Both the position numbers and the translations under genes were made by a program. 64,000 bases of DNA, taken from Bacillus sp. JCM 19034 (GTDB lineage: Bacteria > Bacillota > Bacilli > Bacillales > Bacillaceae_D). The DNA lies in the NCBI RefSeq assembly GCF_001310635.1, contig NZ_BAXR01000001.1, forward strand, positions 496,001 through 560,000. Direction: 5' to 3'. Shown piece by piece: positions 1 through 10,944 of the stretch (the first letter of the stretch is position 1; the number at the start of each line of letters is the position of its first letter). A model generated the notes under the pieces. That model did not search any database and was not told the DNA's origin. It worked only from the letters and a program-made list of their open reading frames with translations.

Positions 1-602
1 CGACTCATGATATAATATAGCTTCTGGTAAATAGTATTGTAAAGCAAGCTCAAATTCATTTTTTCTTTCTTTAATATAGAAAGAATCCAATATCGCAATT
101 TTATTTGATTTTGTTTTTAGTGCTGCTGCCAATGCGGCAAAATAATCTGCCTCGCCTTGGTTGAACGTATACGCGGTTTGATTTGCAACTGTAGCTTCTC
201 CTTGTATGGTCACAAAATGAACGTCTTCATACCATAGTGCTACATTGGAAAACGGGGTTGAAAATTCACGTCCGTGACCAATCACAATCTCAGCCCCCAC
301 TCAGCAGCTTGTACGATCGTTTCAGTAATCATTCGCTCATTTTGTTCATCAACTTCATCAAATAGTACAACAGATACTGGAAATCGCTCTTCTATTTTTA
401 ATTTACCTTTATAAGCTAAGCTTCCCCAGCTTTGATCTCCAAGACAGTCAGACGTTATAATCGCAACCTTTGTATGTTCAAACTTCGTACTCGCTTTTGT
501 ATCTTGAATAACTCCATACACTTTAAATAAAAGGACTAATAATAAAATAACAGCTAATCCAATTGTAATGCTTAAAATAAATCGAATTTGTTTAGCCTGC
601 AT
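1..602 (-). CDS. Med-like regulator / BMP-family protein, N-terminal part, frameshifted, cut by left edge
   Basis: It resembles B. subtilis Med, a membrane-anchored BMP (basic membrane protein) family protein that promotes comK expression. An N-terminal membrane segment (about residues 8-28) is followed by a BMP-like fold with the pattern DQSWGSLAYKGKLKIEE and, after the break, IGHGREFS. The ATG at 602 follows a strong AAAGGAGGG site. The frame breaks at a G5 run (plus-strand C5 at 294-298); one more G restores a frame that stays open to the window edge. The C-terminus lies outside the window, as would any comZ partner. Family assignment is from motif memory and is moderately sure; a BMP substrate-binding protein of another role is possible. 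Confidence 0.65.
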
Positions 603-778
603 CAAGAGCCCTCCTTTGTTTCTATTTTCTTATCATAACGAATAAAAGAGCGAATTACCATATTCAAATTATTTTTTTCTGTATAATTCGACAAAAATAC
701 TAGTAAACCTATATGTTTTATAAAACCCTTTCCAATATTCTCCCAATGTGTTACTATTGAATAGAATTAAATATGTCA

Positions 779-876
779 TAACTAGGGGAGTCCAATGAGT
801 TGGGCTGAGAGGAGAACGCTTTGAAGTTCTTTGACCCTTGGGACCTGATCTGGATCATGCCAGCGTAGGGAAGTTA
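779..876 (+). promoter_or_regulatory. TPP riboswitch (Thi box)
   Basis: The conserved Thi-box blocks are present in order: GGGGAGTCC, GGGCTGAGAGG, GACCCTTGGGACCTGATCTG and a closing ATGCCAGCGTAGGGAAG. TAACT (779-783) can pair with AGTTA (872-876) as the P1 helix. It lies about 130 bases upstream of thiC with a terminator between, the usual arrangement for thiamine-pyrophosphate repression of thiC by premature termination. Confidence 0.95.
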
Positions 877-910
877 GCTAATACAGTACGTATATTATTA
901 ATTGCGTATG

Positions 911-947
911 AGCTGGGTCCATCTTTTTTGATGAACTCAGCTTTTTT
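911..947 (+). terminator. Intrinsic terminator controlled by the TPP riboswitch
   Basis: AGCTGGGTCCATC (911-923) pairs with GATGAACTCAGCT (930-942) through 13 pairs, two of them G-U, followed by a T6 run. Its place between the Thi box and thiC makes it the likely expression platform. Confidence 0.85.
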
Positions 948-1008
948 CTTTCGTTGATTGTTCCAACGGTCTCATTATGATAAATCTATTTATTTAAGGA
1001 GAGATTCG

Positions 1009-2781
<1,773 letters not shown>

Positions 2782-2798
2782 GCTTTAATAGCACAAGT

Positions 2799-3045
2799 GG
2801 CTGGGACATAACAAAAGTGTTTAGCTGAGCATCCGAACAATTTAGTAACGTAGCGGATGAAATATACGTAGACTCCTGCGGGATGAAAAGTAAAGGTGAG
2901 ACCCCACAGTGCGCAGCACGAGGAGGCTCACCAGCTTCCCGCGGAAAGCGAAGTGTATTTCAGGAGCGGTGAATATGCTCCACTCTGTATTTATTCGCTT
3001 TCTCATTTATTAAAATACTTTTGGCCCAACCTCTTTTTTTCTCAA
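2799..3045 (+). repeat. Structured Bacillaceae-type intergenic repeat after thiC
   Basis: This GC-richer non-coding block stands out from the AT-rich surroundings. It begins with GGCTGGGACATAAC (2799-2812) and ends with the roughly inverse TTGGCCCAACC (3020-3030) plus a T7 run. Inside is a nested hairpin: GGTGAG (2896-2901) pairs with CTCACC (2927-2932) around GTGC-GCA-GCAC. It also contains GACTCCTGCGGG and CCCGCGGAAAGCG, phrases I recall from dispersed intergenic elements in Bacillus-group genomes. The 110-codon open frame across it is a by-product. It may also act as the thiC terminator. Only one copy is seen in this window. Confidence 0.6.
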
Positions 3046-3073
3046 GGTTTAGTTAACATAACTTTATTACGTT

Positions 3074-3712
3074 TTACTTCAGCTTCTTTTCTAGCGTTTT
3101 TTTCCAAGCGTTTGATAATGCTGGTACGACTAATAGATCCTTTATTTGTTTATGTGCAACCTTTTTGCTATATGTCAATTCGTTCACATACGCAATTGAA
3201 ATATCTGTACCTTTTTTATGTAGTTTAAAAGGCTCATTTACAGATACATAGCCTTCCTTTATAACGCGAACATAGTAACCAGAATAACCAGTCTCTTGAA
3301 TATGCAATGGTAGTTGTTTTACTTGATGTTTTAGAGCAACTTTAAAGCAAGGACTTCTTGGTTGACTTATTTCAATTAACGCTTCTCCCCAAGAAAACTG
3401 ATCACCAATGCAAACGATGTTCTCTGTTAATCCAGCAATCGAAACATTTTCACCGAAAGCTCCATAATTAAACGATTTATTATATCTTTGTTCCCAGTAT
3501 GATAAATGTTCCGTTGGATAAATACAAACTGCTTTATCCACTCCTCCATGATTTACTAAATCCGCTTGCTCGTCACCTTCAAGAGATATTTTTGATAAAT
3601 ACACGTTTTTATTGTCGATCGGCTGTTTCATAATACCTGACTTTATTACTTGCTCTCGTTTTTTCTCTAATGTCTCAATTTTGCCAATGTTTAAAGATTT
3701 AATTGTATACAC
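3074..3712 (-). CDS. MOSC domain protein (YiiM/YflK type)
   Basis: MOSC domains bind sulfur carried on a conserved cysteine and are linked to molybdenum-cofactor-dependent or thiol chemistry. Visible family features are the N-terminal phrase SLNIGKIETL, GDEQADLVNHGGVDKAVCIYP, FGENVS and the cysteine in SQPRSPCFKVA. I place the start at GTG 3712 after GAGGAG; the 17 codons further upstream carry no ribosome site and are not conserved-looking. About 212 residues, close to B. subtilis YflK. It stands alone on the minus strand, separate from the downstream LysM protein. The substrate cannot be told. Confidence 0.85.
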   Translation of the reverse strand: MYTIKSLNIGKIETLEKKREQVIKSGIMKQPIDNKNVYLSKISLEGDEQADLVNHGGVDKAVCIYPTEHLSYWEQRYNKSFNYGAFGENVSIAGLTENIVCIGDQFSWGEALIEISQPRSPCFKVALKHQVKQLPLHIQETGYSGYYVRVIKEGYVSVNEPFKLHKKGTDISIAYVNELTYSKKVAHKQIKDLLVVPALSNAWKKTLEKKLK

Positions 3713-3763
3713 TCGTGCAATTCTCCTCAATATAATAAAATATATGAGTATTTTAACACACAA

Positions 3764-5049
3764 TTACCGCTTTACTATATGAAATTGATTCGCTAACAAG
3801 AGCCAATTTTGCGGAAAAGCTAAGCCTAATTTCCAATAGCTAATGCCACGTAACTGCAGCCTTTCTATTAAATCAAATTTAGCTTGGATCGATCTAGGAT
3901 CCTCAAACCAAACCTCATGCTCTCTACCTTCTTCATCTACATATTGAAAAAGGGAGCTTGTGATTCACTATCATACTGAATTGGCACCTGGTATTCTCCA
4001 GCTCTACGTACAGCTTCTTGTGGACTTAGTGCTTCTGCATACTCCCCTCCTGGCTCAAAGGGCAATGTCCAGTCATAACCATATAAATTTTGTCCTAACA
4101 TGATTTTTTCACTCGGCATTTCTGTTAATGCGTACTGAACAACCTCCTCGACTGGACCAATTGGTGATACAGCCATTGGCGGGCCTCCTGAATATCCCCA
4201 CTCATATGTCATCAACACAACGAAGTCAACAATTTCACCGTGGGTACGATAATCATGAGCTTCATACCATTGACCAGGTTGATCTGCTCTTGTTTTAGGA
4301 GCTAACGCTGTTGAAATAAGTAATCCCTGCTCATGTATTCTTTCGGCAGCTTTTCTTAGAAATTGATTGTAAGCTTCACGTTGATCACTCGGTAAAAATT
4401 CAAAATCAAAATGGATATCTCTATAACCAACGCGAGTAGCCTCTTCAAGTATTTGATTAAGTAGTGTATCTTGAGTCTCTTCACTTTGCAATATTTCAGC
4501 TGCTAACTCACCACTAAATTGTCCACCTTCAAGATTTGTTATCACCATCATTAAAGATGAACCTGTCTCGCTTGCAATCTCTGGTATTCCATTAAGGGGT
4601 TGTGGATCTAATGTCCCATCGCGACGAGCTTCATAGCTGAAAGGAGCTAAATACGTTAAATACCGACCAACATTTCTTGCATTTTCTAACAGCGTTTCAC
4701 TAACGGTATCTCCTAATGGCTCTATATAAGCATTTGACTCAATTTCTTGTTTCGATCCTTCTGGAATATATAACCTCATCCCAACTTGTAATGGCTGTTG
4801 AGTTGAAAGCTGATTCACTTCGGCTAATACTTGGTAGTCAATTTGATACCGATTACTAATCGACCATAAACTATCGCCTGGTTGAACGAAATAAAATTGT
4901 CCTACTATCGGAATTACGATTGCTTGACCGACTGTTATCTGATTTGAATCAAATAATCCATTTGCATCGACAATATCCTCAACAGATGACTGGTATTCTT
5001 GTGCAATATTCCATAACGTATCACCAGGTTGGATGACATATATTTGCAT
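3764..5049 (-). CDS. Spore cortex-lytic N-acetylglucosaminidase-like protein, LysM-LysM-GH18 (YaaH/SleL type), frameshifted near the C-terminus
   Basis: Two LysM repeats (about residues 2-46 and 50-95, each starting YVIQPGDTLWNIA / YFVQPGDSLWSIS) precede a glycoside hydrolase 18 domain. The GH18 catalytic strand reads RDIHFDFEFL, with the acidic residues expected for the SleL/YaaH branch, which trims cortical fragments during germination. ATG 5049 follows AAGGGGGAT. A T5 run (plus-strand A5 at 3947-3951) is one base short; restoring it gives a C-terminus ending at 3764 and a total of about 428 residues, the usual SleL length. No secretion signal is visible, typical for YaaH, which is targeted to the spore by its LysM repeats. 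Confidence 0.88.
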
Positions 5050-5163
5050 AAGATCCCCCTTCAATAACAATTTTGTACTAATTATATGTATCGATGTTTT
5101 GTCTCATGATTTCATTGATAATCGGTTATATTATAAATACGACAAATCTTAGGAGGATTGTAC

Positions 5164-6038
5164 ATGTCGATTTTCAATCGAAAACCAGCATTACCTTACT
5201 GCCAAACCGAGTACGCACCATTACATACGGTTGTTCTATGTGAGCCAAAATATATGAGCATTCGCGACATTATTAATGAAACTCAAAAAAAGTTTATTGA
5301 TGAGGGAATTCATATTGAATTAGCAATTAGACAACATAAAGAGTTTGTCAAACAACTAAAAAGCAGAATATCGAGGTCATATTACTTCCACCAATTCACC
5401 TATTTCCTGAACAAGTGTTTACTAGAGATATCGGCTTCACAGTTGGACCGATTATTTTCGTTGCCGAAATGTCTCACAAAATTAGACAAGGTGAAGAAGA
5501 CTTATTAAAGTCTTGGTTACAAGATCAAAAGATATCTTATTACAACTTACTTGGCGATATGATTGAAGGCGGAGATGTAATCATTGATGGTAAAACATTA
5601 TTTGTTGGAATTAGTAACAGGACGAATGAAAACGCCATTCGCCATTTGCAAAAGATATTACCTGACTATGAAGTGATTGCAGTTCCTTTTACTGAGAAAT
5701 ATTTACATCTTGACTGTGTATTTAATATCATTTCACCTACAGAAGCCCTTTGCTACCCAAAAGCCTTTACAAAAAAGGAATATGAGCTCCTTAGCGAACG
5801 ATATCAATTAATTGAAGTTTCCGATGAGGAACAATTTACATTAGGGACAAACGTATTATCCGTCGGCAATAAAACATTGTTTAGCCTTCCTGTTAACAAA
5901 GAAGTGAATAAGGTCTTGCGTGAACGAGGATATAACGTTATTGAGGTCGATATTACGGAGATCATTAAATCTGGTGGCTCATTTAGATGCTGTACATTAC
6001 CAATTCGAAGAGAAGAAACTGAATCCACTGAATTCTAA
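5164..6038 (+). CDS. Dimethylarginine dimethylaminohydrolase / amidinotransferase-family hydrolase (YkgA-like), frameshifted
   Basis: It belongs to the guanidine-modifying pentein fold. The acidic motif EGGDVI, the histidine in HLDCVF and the nucleophile region GGSFRCCTLPI are in the order and spacing expected for DDAH-type enzymes, which hydrolyse methylarginines to citrulline and an amine. ATG 5164 follows AGGAGG. The A5 run at 5358-5362 is one base short; the restored frame reads KQLKKQNIEVILLPPIHLFP and totals about 292 residues, near B. subtilis YkgA. An amino acid permease follows in the same direction about 140 bases later. Substrate is inferred from family; an arginine deiminase-like activity cannot be excluded. 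Confidence 0.82.
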
Positions 6039-6179
6039 CGTTTTCATCCATTCAATTACAATCGTCACCTTTCTGACGGTTGTAGTTTTTATTTTAAGTA
6101 TAACAATTTGAAATTTCTGGATACATAAACCTTCTTCCTCCTTCAAACAATATAAGTGCTAAAAGAGGAGGACAAGAAG

Positions 6180-7525
6180 ATGGCATCGACAACCGATAAA
6201 CCGTTATCATGGTGGCAACTTTCATTATTAGGAGTGGCGTGCACAATTGGAACAGGATTTTTCCTTGGATCTAGCATTGCTATTAATTTGGCTGGTCCAT
6301 CTGCCTTACTCGCTTATATACTGGCAGCAATTGGCACTTATTGTGTATATGAAGCACTTTCAAAATTAATGATTGATAACCCACAAAAAGGTGCATTTCG
6401 AACGTATGCAAAAAATGCTTATGGACGTTGGGCTGGTTTTAGCAGTGGCTGGGTGTATTGGGCTTCAGAAATGTTAATTATCGGAAGTCAATTAACAGCC
6501 ATTTCAATTTTCACGCAATTTTGGTTTCCGAACATTCAAATTTGGGTGTTTGCTTCCATATATGCTGGATTAGCATTACTTGTCATCTTAATAGGCCCAA
6601 AAGGGTTTGATCGTGTAGAAAATTTGCTTGCTGTTTTAAAAGCAGCTGCGATTTTAATGTTTATTATATTAGCTATATTAGCTTTGTTTGGTATCTTTGG
6701 AGCTAATGCAAATCCGAATCCAATCCCACGAACGCTTCCGTCTCTTTTTCCAAATGGTATAACCGGTTTATTACCTGCTCTTATTTTTGGTTTTTACGGC
6801 TTCGGTGGTATTGAAATCATGAGTTTACTCGCTATCCGTTTACGTGATATGAAGGAAGCTCCGAAGTCTGGAAAAGTGATGCTATTATTACTCATTATCA
6901 TCTATATTCTTTCATTAAGTTTGGCAATGATTTTAGTCAATTGGAAGCAAATGAACATTGATGAAAGCCCCTTTGTAACGGCTTTAAATCAGTATAATAT
7001 TAACTTTGTCCAAGATCTATTTACAGGGGTATTTATTATTGCTGGTTTCTCAACAATGGTTGCATCTCTTTTTGCTGTAATCCGTATACTTGTTACGTTA
7101 GCAGAGGATCATGATGCACCAAAGCTCTTTGCTAAAAAATGAAAAATAAATTAGAGCTTCCTGCGATATTATTAACAACAGGTGGAATTATCGTATCGAT
7201 TGTTTTATCAATTGTAATGCCAGATAATATTTATGAATTTGTCACAACTGCTGCTGGATTAATGCTTCTATATAATTGGCTCTTTATTCTTGCATCATTT
7301 GGTCGTATTCTTTCTTTAAAAGGTTCAGAACAATTTAAACGTATTTTAGGTTCTCTTTTTATCTTGACTGCAATAGGTGGGACGTTGTTCCACCATACGA
7401 GTAGACCTGGTTTCTTCTTGAGCATTGCTTTTTTAGTGATCATTGCACTCGTCACGTTAATCATGAGATCACGCTGGAAAAAAACGAGTACGGATGATGA
7501 TTCAACGTTGTTTAAAAAAATATAA
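6180..7525 (+). CDS. Amino acid permease, APC superfamily, frameshifted
   Basis: A 12-helix APC-type transporter, about 448 residues when repaired. The helix-1 signature GVACTIGTGFFLGSS and the GFYGFGGIEIM segment in the middle are typical of AAT/YbxG-like permeases. ATG 6180 lies just after AGAGGAGG. The A6 run at 7134-7139 is one base short, which produces a stop at 7140-7142; the second half continues with the last three or four helices. It probably works with the upstream DDAH-like hydrolase, importing its substrate or a related cationic or neutral amino acid. The specificity is not readable from the sequence. Confidence 0.8.
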
Positions 7526-8141
7526 TTGATAAGGCTTGATAACCAAAGTACACGCCGAATCCAATTAAGGAAAAGCCAGAGATCATAGATATGAGAAAAA
7601 GGAATTTATTCGTTAACAGTTGGCGCATTGTACTCGATAATACCGCCATCGTAAAATCCCAGATCGTAATACCGATAAAAATCGCCATACAGTATAGCAT
7701 CACATGAAACGTGTCGTTTACTGTTATCGTTTTTGCTAATATTGAACCGAATATTCCTAGCCAAAACAAGATCGAAAGTGGGTTGAATAATGACATAAAA
7801 AAACCGGCAAAGAAGGATTTGATTTTCGATTCTTGAGCACTGCTTCTTTTATGTTCAATAACTTTACCTGCACTCGTAATGCTTTCTATTCCTAAATAAA
7901 CAAGAAGAAAGAAACCAAATATCCAAAGAAATAATTGAACGTACGGCATCTCAATAAAACGAACAACTCCAAAATAAACAAGTGCCATAAAAATGGCATC
8001 TGCTATTGTTGCACCTAACCCGACTAACCATGAATGCCAAAAACCACTTTTAATTCCTCGGTCGATTTGAGCAGCATTCACTGGCCCTATTGGTGCTGCA
8101 AGAGATAAACCTAAAACGATATAACTAAAAAAGACACTCAT
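7512..8141 (-). CDS. LysE/RhtB-family amino acid exporter
   Basis: 209 residues with about six membrane helices and the LysE-family N-terminal signature GLSLAAPIGPVNAAQI. Members export amino acids such as lysine, arginine, threonine or homoserine lactone. I chose ATG 8141, which follows AAGGAGGCGTACT; the longer open frame upstream has no ribosome site. It is convergent with the permease and the two coding ends overlap by 14 bases. Import, hydrolysis and export genes for amino acids thus lie together here, though the exporter is a separate transcription unit. Confidence 0.82.
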   Translation of the reverse strand: MSVFFSYIVLGLSLAAPIGPVNAAQIDRGIKSGFWHSWLVGLGATIADAIFMALVYFGVVRFIEMPYVQLFLWIFGFFLLVYLGIESITSAGKVIEHKRSSAQESKIKSFFAGFFMSLFNPLSILFWLGIFGSILAKTITVNDTFHVMLYCMAIFIGITIWDFTMAVLSSTMRQLLTNKFLFLISMISGFSLIGFGVYFGYQALSIIFF

Positions 8142-8349
8142 AGTACGCCTCCTTACAAATGAATGGACAACCATTGCCTGTACATTCTATGCAGATAAGA
8201 GGCGTAATAACACTATATTTTTTACAAAAGTCTATTGGGGTAAAATTAGAGGCTGTAAACAGACCCGCTTATATTTAAAATCCACGAGAGACGAGATCAA
8301 CCCACCATTCTCTAATGTGTGAAAAAGTGGTTTAAATTGACAAGATAAA

Positions 8350-8377
8350 AAATCCGAACTTATTCAAATTCGGATTT
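8350..8377 (-). terminator. Intrinsic terminator of the ECF sigma/anti-sigma operon
   Basis: AAATCCGAA (8350-8358) and TTCGGATTT (8369-8377) form a perfect 9-bp stem. On the minus strand it is followed by TTTTTATCTT, and it lies about 80 bases after the anti-sigma stop. The rest of 8142-8458 shows no gene. Confidence 0.8.
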
Positions 8378-8458
8378 ACCGTTCAATTTACTTTTTATCT
8401 AAAAGTTAATTCATTTACCATAAAACGAAATTCATAATTGATCCCCCCATTTATTTCT

Positions 8459-9268
8459 TCATAGTTCATATTCACTCGTACGTAAAAAATAATATTCTCC
8501 ATTAAACTTCAATACGGCAACAAAAGTTTGAAAAGGCTCATCTTTTGCTTTAAATTCGTATATCATATCAGCATTTAGATTTAAATCTTTCTCGGTAAGA
8601 TTATTAGTTTCTTCAAACTGTGAAAAGCCCTCATTTTCTAATATCCGTTCGTAATTTTCAATATAATCTCCTAGAGAATCTGCATAAGCTCCATTGTGAA
8701 AATAACTCAATTCAAATACAATCGGTTCTTCATTTTCACCAGTTAAATGTGAATATACTTGATGTCTCGTTATATCTAATGATTGCTTTTTCACATAATG
8801 AAAATTGGAATCATATAACGTTGAAAAAATGCCAGCATCTAAACGTTTAACGGTTTTCTCAGTCTCCATTCCTTCTTCGTCTAAGACGTTTATCACTTCT
8901 TCTTTAGCATTATTGATAGCAATTTCAAACATTATATTATCTTCATCTCCTAAAGCCATCTCCTCACTTTCCTCAGATCCACTCTTTGCAGCATCAGATG
9001 ATTCATGAATATACATTTCCTCAGCCATTTCTTCAAAAGCTGTTAACTCTTCATCTTTAGCAAGCTGATTCATCCCTAAAATATAGCCAATCCCAACCAT
9101 TATCATGAGCAACGCTACTATTCGTAAATTTTTCGGGAAGAAATAACGCCTATTTCCTTTTTCTTCTACCTTTATCCGAGTCATGATACGTTCTACAGAT
9201 GTTTGTGTCGGCATATCATCATACTGTTTTTTTAGTTGGTTCAGTTTCTTAACTAAAGGATCGCTCAT
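8459..9268 (-). CDS. Putative anti-sigma factor, single-pass membrane protein
   Basis: 269 residues: a basic cytoplasmic N-terminus of about 46 residues, one membrane helix (LRIVALLMIMVGIGYILGM, about 48-66), then an acidic linker and an extracytoplasmic domain of about 180 residues. The start codon overlaps the stop of the preceding ECF sigma gene (ATGA at 9265-9268), which is the classical translational coupling of a sigma factor with its anti-sigma factor. No zinc-binding HX3CX2C motif of the ZAS class is visible, so it would be a non-ZAS type. I do not recognise the external domain. The function rests on position and topology. Confidence 0.7.
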   Translation of the reverse strand: MSDPLVKKLNQLKKQYDDMPTQTSVERIMTRIKVEEKGNRRYFFPKNLRIVALLMIMVGIGYILGMNQLAKDEELTAFEEMAEEMYIHESSDAAKSGSEESEEMALGDEDNIMFEIAINNAKEEVINVLDEEGMETEKTVKRLDAGIFSTLYDSNFHYVKKQSLDITRHQVYSHLTGENEEPIVFELSYFHNGAYADSLGDYIENYERILENEGFSQFEETNNLTEKDLNLNADMIYEFKAKDEPFQTFVAVLKFNGEYYFLRTSEYEL

Positions 9269-9795
9269 AGTTGAACACCTTCTTTCTCATATTCCGCTTT
9301 TAACTTTTGCTTCGCTCTAAGCATCCGTGTTTTAATAGCACCTTCTGTAACCTCAAGTACATCGGCAATTTCCTGGTATTGAAGCCCATGAAAATAGTGT
9401 AAAATAATAGGAATTCGATAGCGTTCATCTAACTTTTGAATCATAGCATGTAATTCTTTGGAATCCTCATCAAAGTAATCTTCAATGTATGTTTGCTTTT
9501 CTGCATAGCGTTGAAATTCGACTGTTTTTCGTTTCATTTGTTGTTCCTTACGATAAAAATCACGTACGACGTTCATCGTTACGGAATATAGCCAGGTTGT
9601 AAATTTACCACGGTCGTGTTTATGAATAAAGCGATACACCTTTAAGAACACTTCTTGTGTTACATCATCAATATCCGTTGGTAAAACGCCAATTTGAAAG
9701 GCAAATTTCTCTACGGTTTTTAAGTGCATTTCGACAAGTTGGCTAAAAGCTTCCTGCTCACCGTTTTTGGCCCTTAACAACAACTGTTCCTCCAT
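9265..9795 (-). CDS. ECF-family RNA polymerase sigma factor
   Basis: Sigma-70 region 2 is seen around DDVTQEVFLKVYRFI and TTWLYSVTMNVVRDFYRK, and region 4 around LDERYRIPIILHYFHGLQYQEIADVL followed by the helix-turn-helix TEGAIKTRMLRAKQKLK. I chose ATG 9795, preceded by GGGGGTAAC; an ATG six codons upstream is the alternative. About 176 residues, standard for ECF factors. It is co-transcribed with the membrane protein that follows. A candidate self-recognised promoter lies about 40 bases upstream. Which stress it answers is not readable. Confidence 0.9.
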   Translation of the reverse strand: MEEQLLLRAKNGEQEAFSQLVEMHLKTVEKFAFQIGVLPTDIDDVTQEVFLKVYRFIHKHDRGKFTTWLYSVTMNVVRDFYRKEQQMKRKTVEFQRYAEKQTYIEDYFDEDSKELHAMIQKLDERYRIPIILHYFHGLQYQEIADVLEVTEGAIKTRMLRAKQKLKAEYEKEGVQL

Positions 9796-9835
9796 CGTTG
9801 TTACCCCCATCATTCAACTTTGCAATCATTCATTA

Positions 9836-9862
9836 AACGATTCAATGTTTCAAATCGTTACA
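9836..9862 (-). promoter_or_regulatory. Candidate ECF-type promoter upstream of the sigma gene
   Basis: On the minus strand TGTAAC (9857-9862) is separated by 17 bases from CGTT (9836-9839). This resembles the TGAAAC-N16/17-CGT pattern of Bacillus ECF sigma factors and sits about 40 bases before the start codon. Autoregulation is inferred. Confidence 0.5.
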
Positions 9863-10006
9863 GCCTTTCTCTAAAAAATCTTCTTTTTTCGAGTAAATTA
9901 ATAGTTTTCTTACTAAATACATTTAAGTATAACAAATAAAAAAAGGATGGATCAAAGGAATTCCTTCCTTTAAAACAACCTTTTCATAGTAGCAACTATA
10001 CTCTAT

Positions 10007-10315
10007 CTAACGATTTTCAAGATAAGTGGATATTGCTCTTTTTACCTTTTCTAAATCCTCTTTGTTAGCCTCGATTATATAGTGATCCCCTTTTAAATGT
10101 GCTTGGACATGATTAATACCTTGTTTTTCAACAAAATCTAGCACATCATTAATGTCATCATTTTCTGTCAATAGTTGTTTTTGACCGATGAATTCCTCGT
10201 CAACATAGACATCATACGTATCATGTGCATTTTTTATTGATTCATTATCACCAAAATTAAATCGACCGATAATCGGGAAAAATATCGTGCCTCTAGAATC
10301 AGTTGAATAATTCAT
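10007..10315 (-). CDS. Hypothetical protein, 102 residues
   Basis: A small acidic soluble protein (starts MNYSTDSRGTIFFPIIGRF) with no signal peptide or membrane helix. The ATG at 10315 is preceded by AAAGGGTGAG. The middle part, around YDVYVDEEFIGQK and DDINDVLDFVEKQG, reads as a compact alpha/beta domain. I do not recognise the family. It stands alone between the sigma operon and the divergent CBS gene. Confidence 0.6.
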   Translation of the reverse strand: MNYSTDSRGTIFFPIIGRFNFGDNESIKNAHDTYDVYVDEEFIGQKQLLTENDDINDVLDFVEKQGINHVQAHLKGDHYIIEANKEDLEKVKRAISTYLENR

Positions 10316-10450
10316 TTTCTCACCCTTTCTTATCTCTAGTTTGTGTACTGAAGTAAAAACTATGAGTATTCAACAATGGATATTATTACTTATTAGCAAA
10401 TGTATAACAAATCATATTTGACTCATACTGACTATGAAGGAGGGATATTG

Positions 10451-10875
10451 ATGAATACTATTTCAGATTGTATGTCAACAAACATCGTCACGATTGAACC
10501 AAATCAATCTATACAGGAAGCGGCAAATTTAATGAAGCATTACGATATAGGTTCGATTCCTGTTGTTCAAGGAAAGCAGCTAATTGGCATAATTACTGAC
10601 CGCGATATTACTCTTCGTTCAACCGCTGAGGCTCTGACGTCACGATACCTGTTCAAGAATGTATGTCAACAAATATAAAATCAGTTACCCCGAACACGGA
10701 TGTCCATGAAGCAGCTAGCATAATGAGCCAGCATCAAATAAGACGGTTACCTATTGTTGAGAACAACGAATTAGTGGGGATGGTTTCCATCGGAGACCTT
10801 GCACTTGAAGATCAGCTAGTAAATGAAGCTGGTGAAGCTCTTTCTAGTATATCGGAGCATGAACACCGGTCATAA
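10451..10875 (+). CDS. Tandem CBS-domain protein (YhcV-like), frameshifted
   Basis: Two CBS motifs: residues about 5-60 (CMSTNIVTIEPNQSIQEAA ... GIITDRDI) and about 73-130 (CMSTNIKSVTPNTDVHEAA ... GMVSIGDLA). Paired CBS domains bind adenosyl ligands such as AMP, ATP or SAM. ATG 10451 follows GGAGGGATATTG. One base is missing near 10638-10650, between the two domains, and the repaired protein of 141 residues matches the size of B. subtilis YhcV. No catalytic domain is attached, so it is a stand-alone sensor. Its partner is unknown. Confidence 0.85.
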
Positions 10876-10898
10876 AGAAGCTACCATGTAATAGTTCA

Positions 10899-10926
10899 GG
10901 GTTGTCCTTAGTTTTAAGGACAACCC
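10899..10926. terminator. Bidirectional intrinsic terminator
   Basis: GGGTTGTCCTT (10899-10909) pairs perfectly with AAGGACAACCC (10916-10926). It sits between the convergent CBS gene and the small Lys/Gln-rich gene and could serve both. Confidence 0.8.
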
Positions 10927-10944
10927 CTTCATCATATAAGTATG

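Noticed and set aside
2896-3228. 110-codon plus-strand open frame after thiC
   Set aside because: It runs through the structured repeat and into the antisense of the MOSC gene, has no ribosome site and no protein-like pattern.
8218-8233. 15-base similarity to 56220-56235 (TTTTTTACAAAAGTC)
   Set aside because: AT-rich and short; a match of this length is expected by chance in a window of this size.
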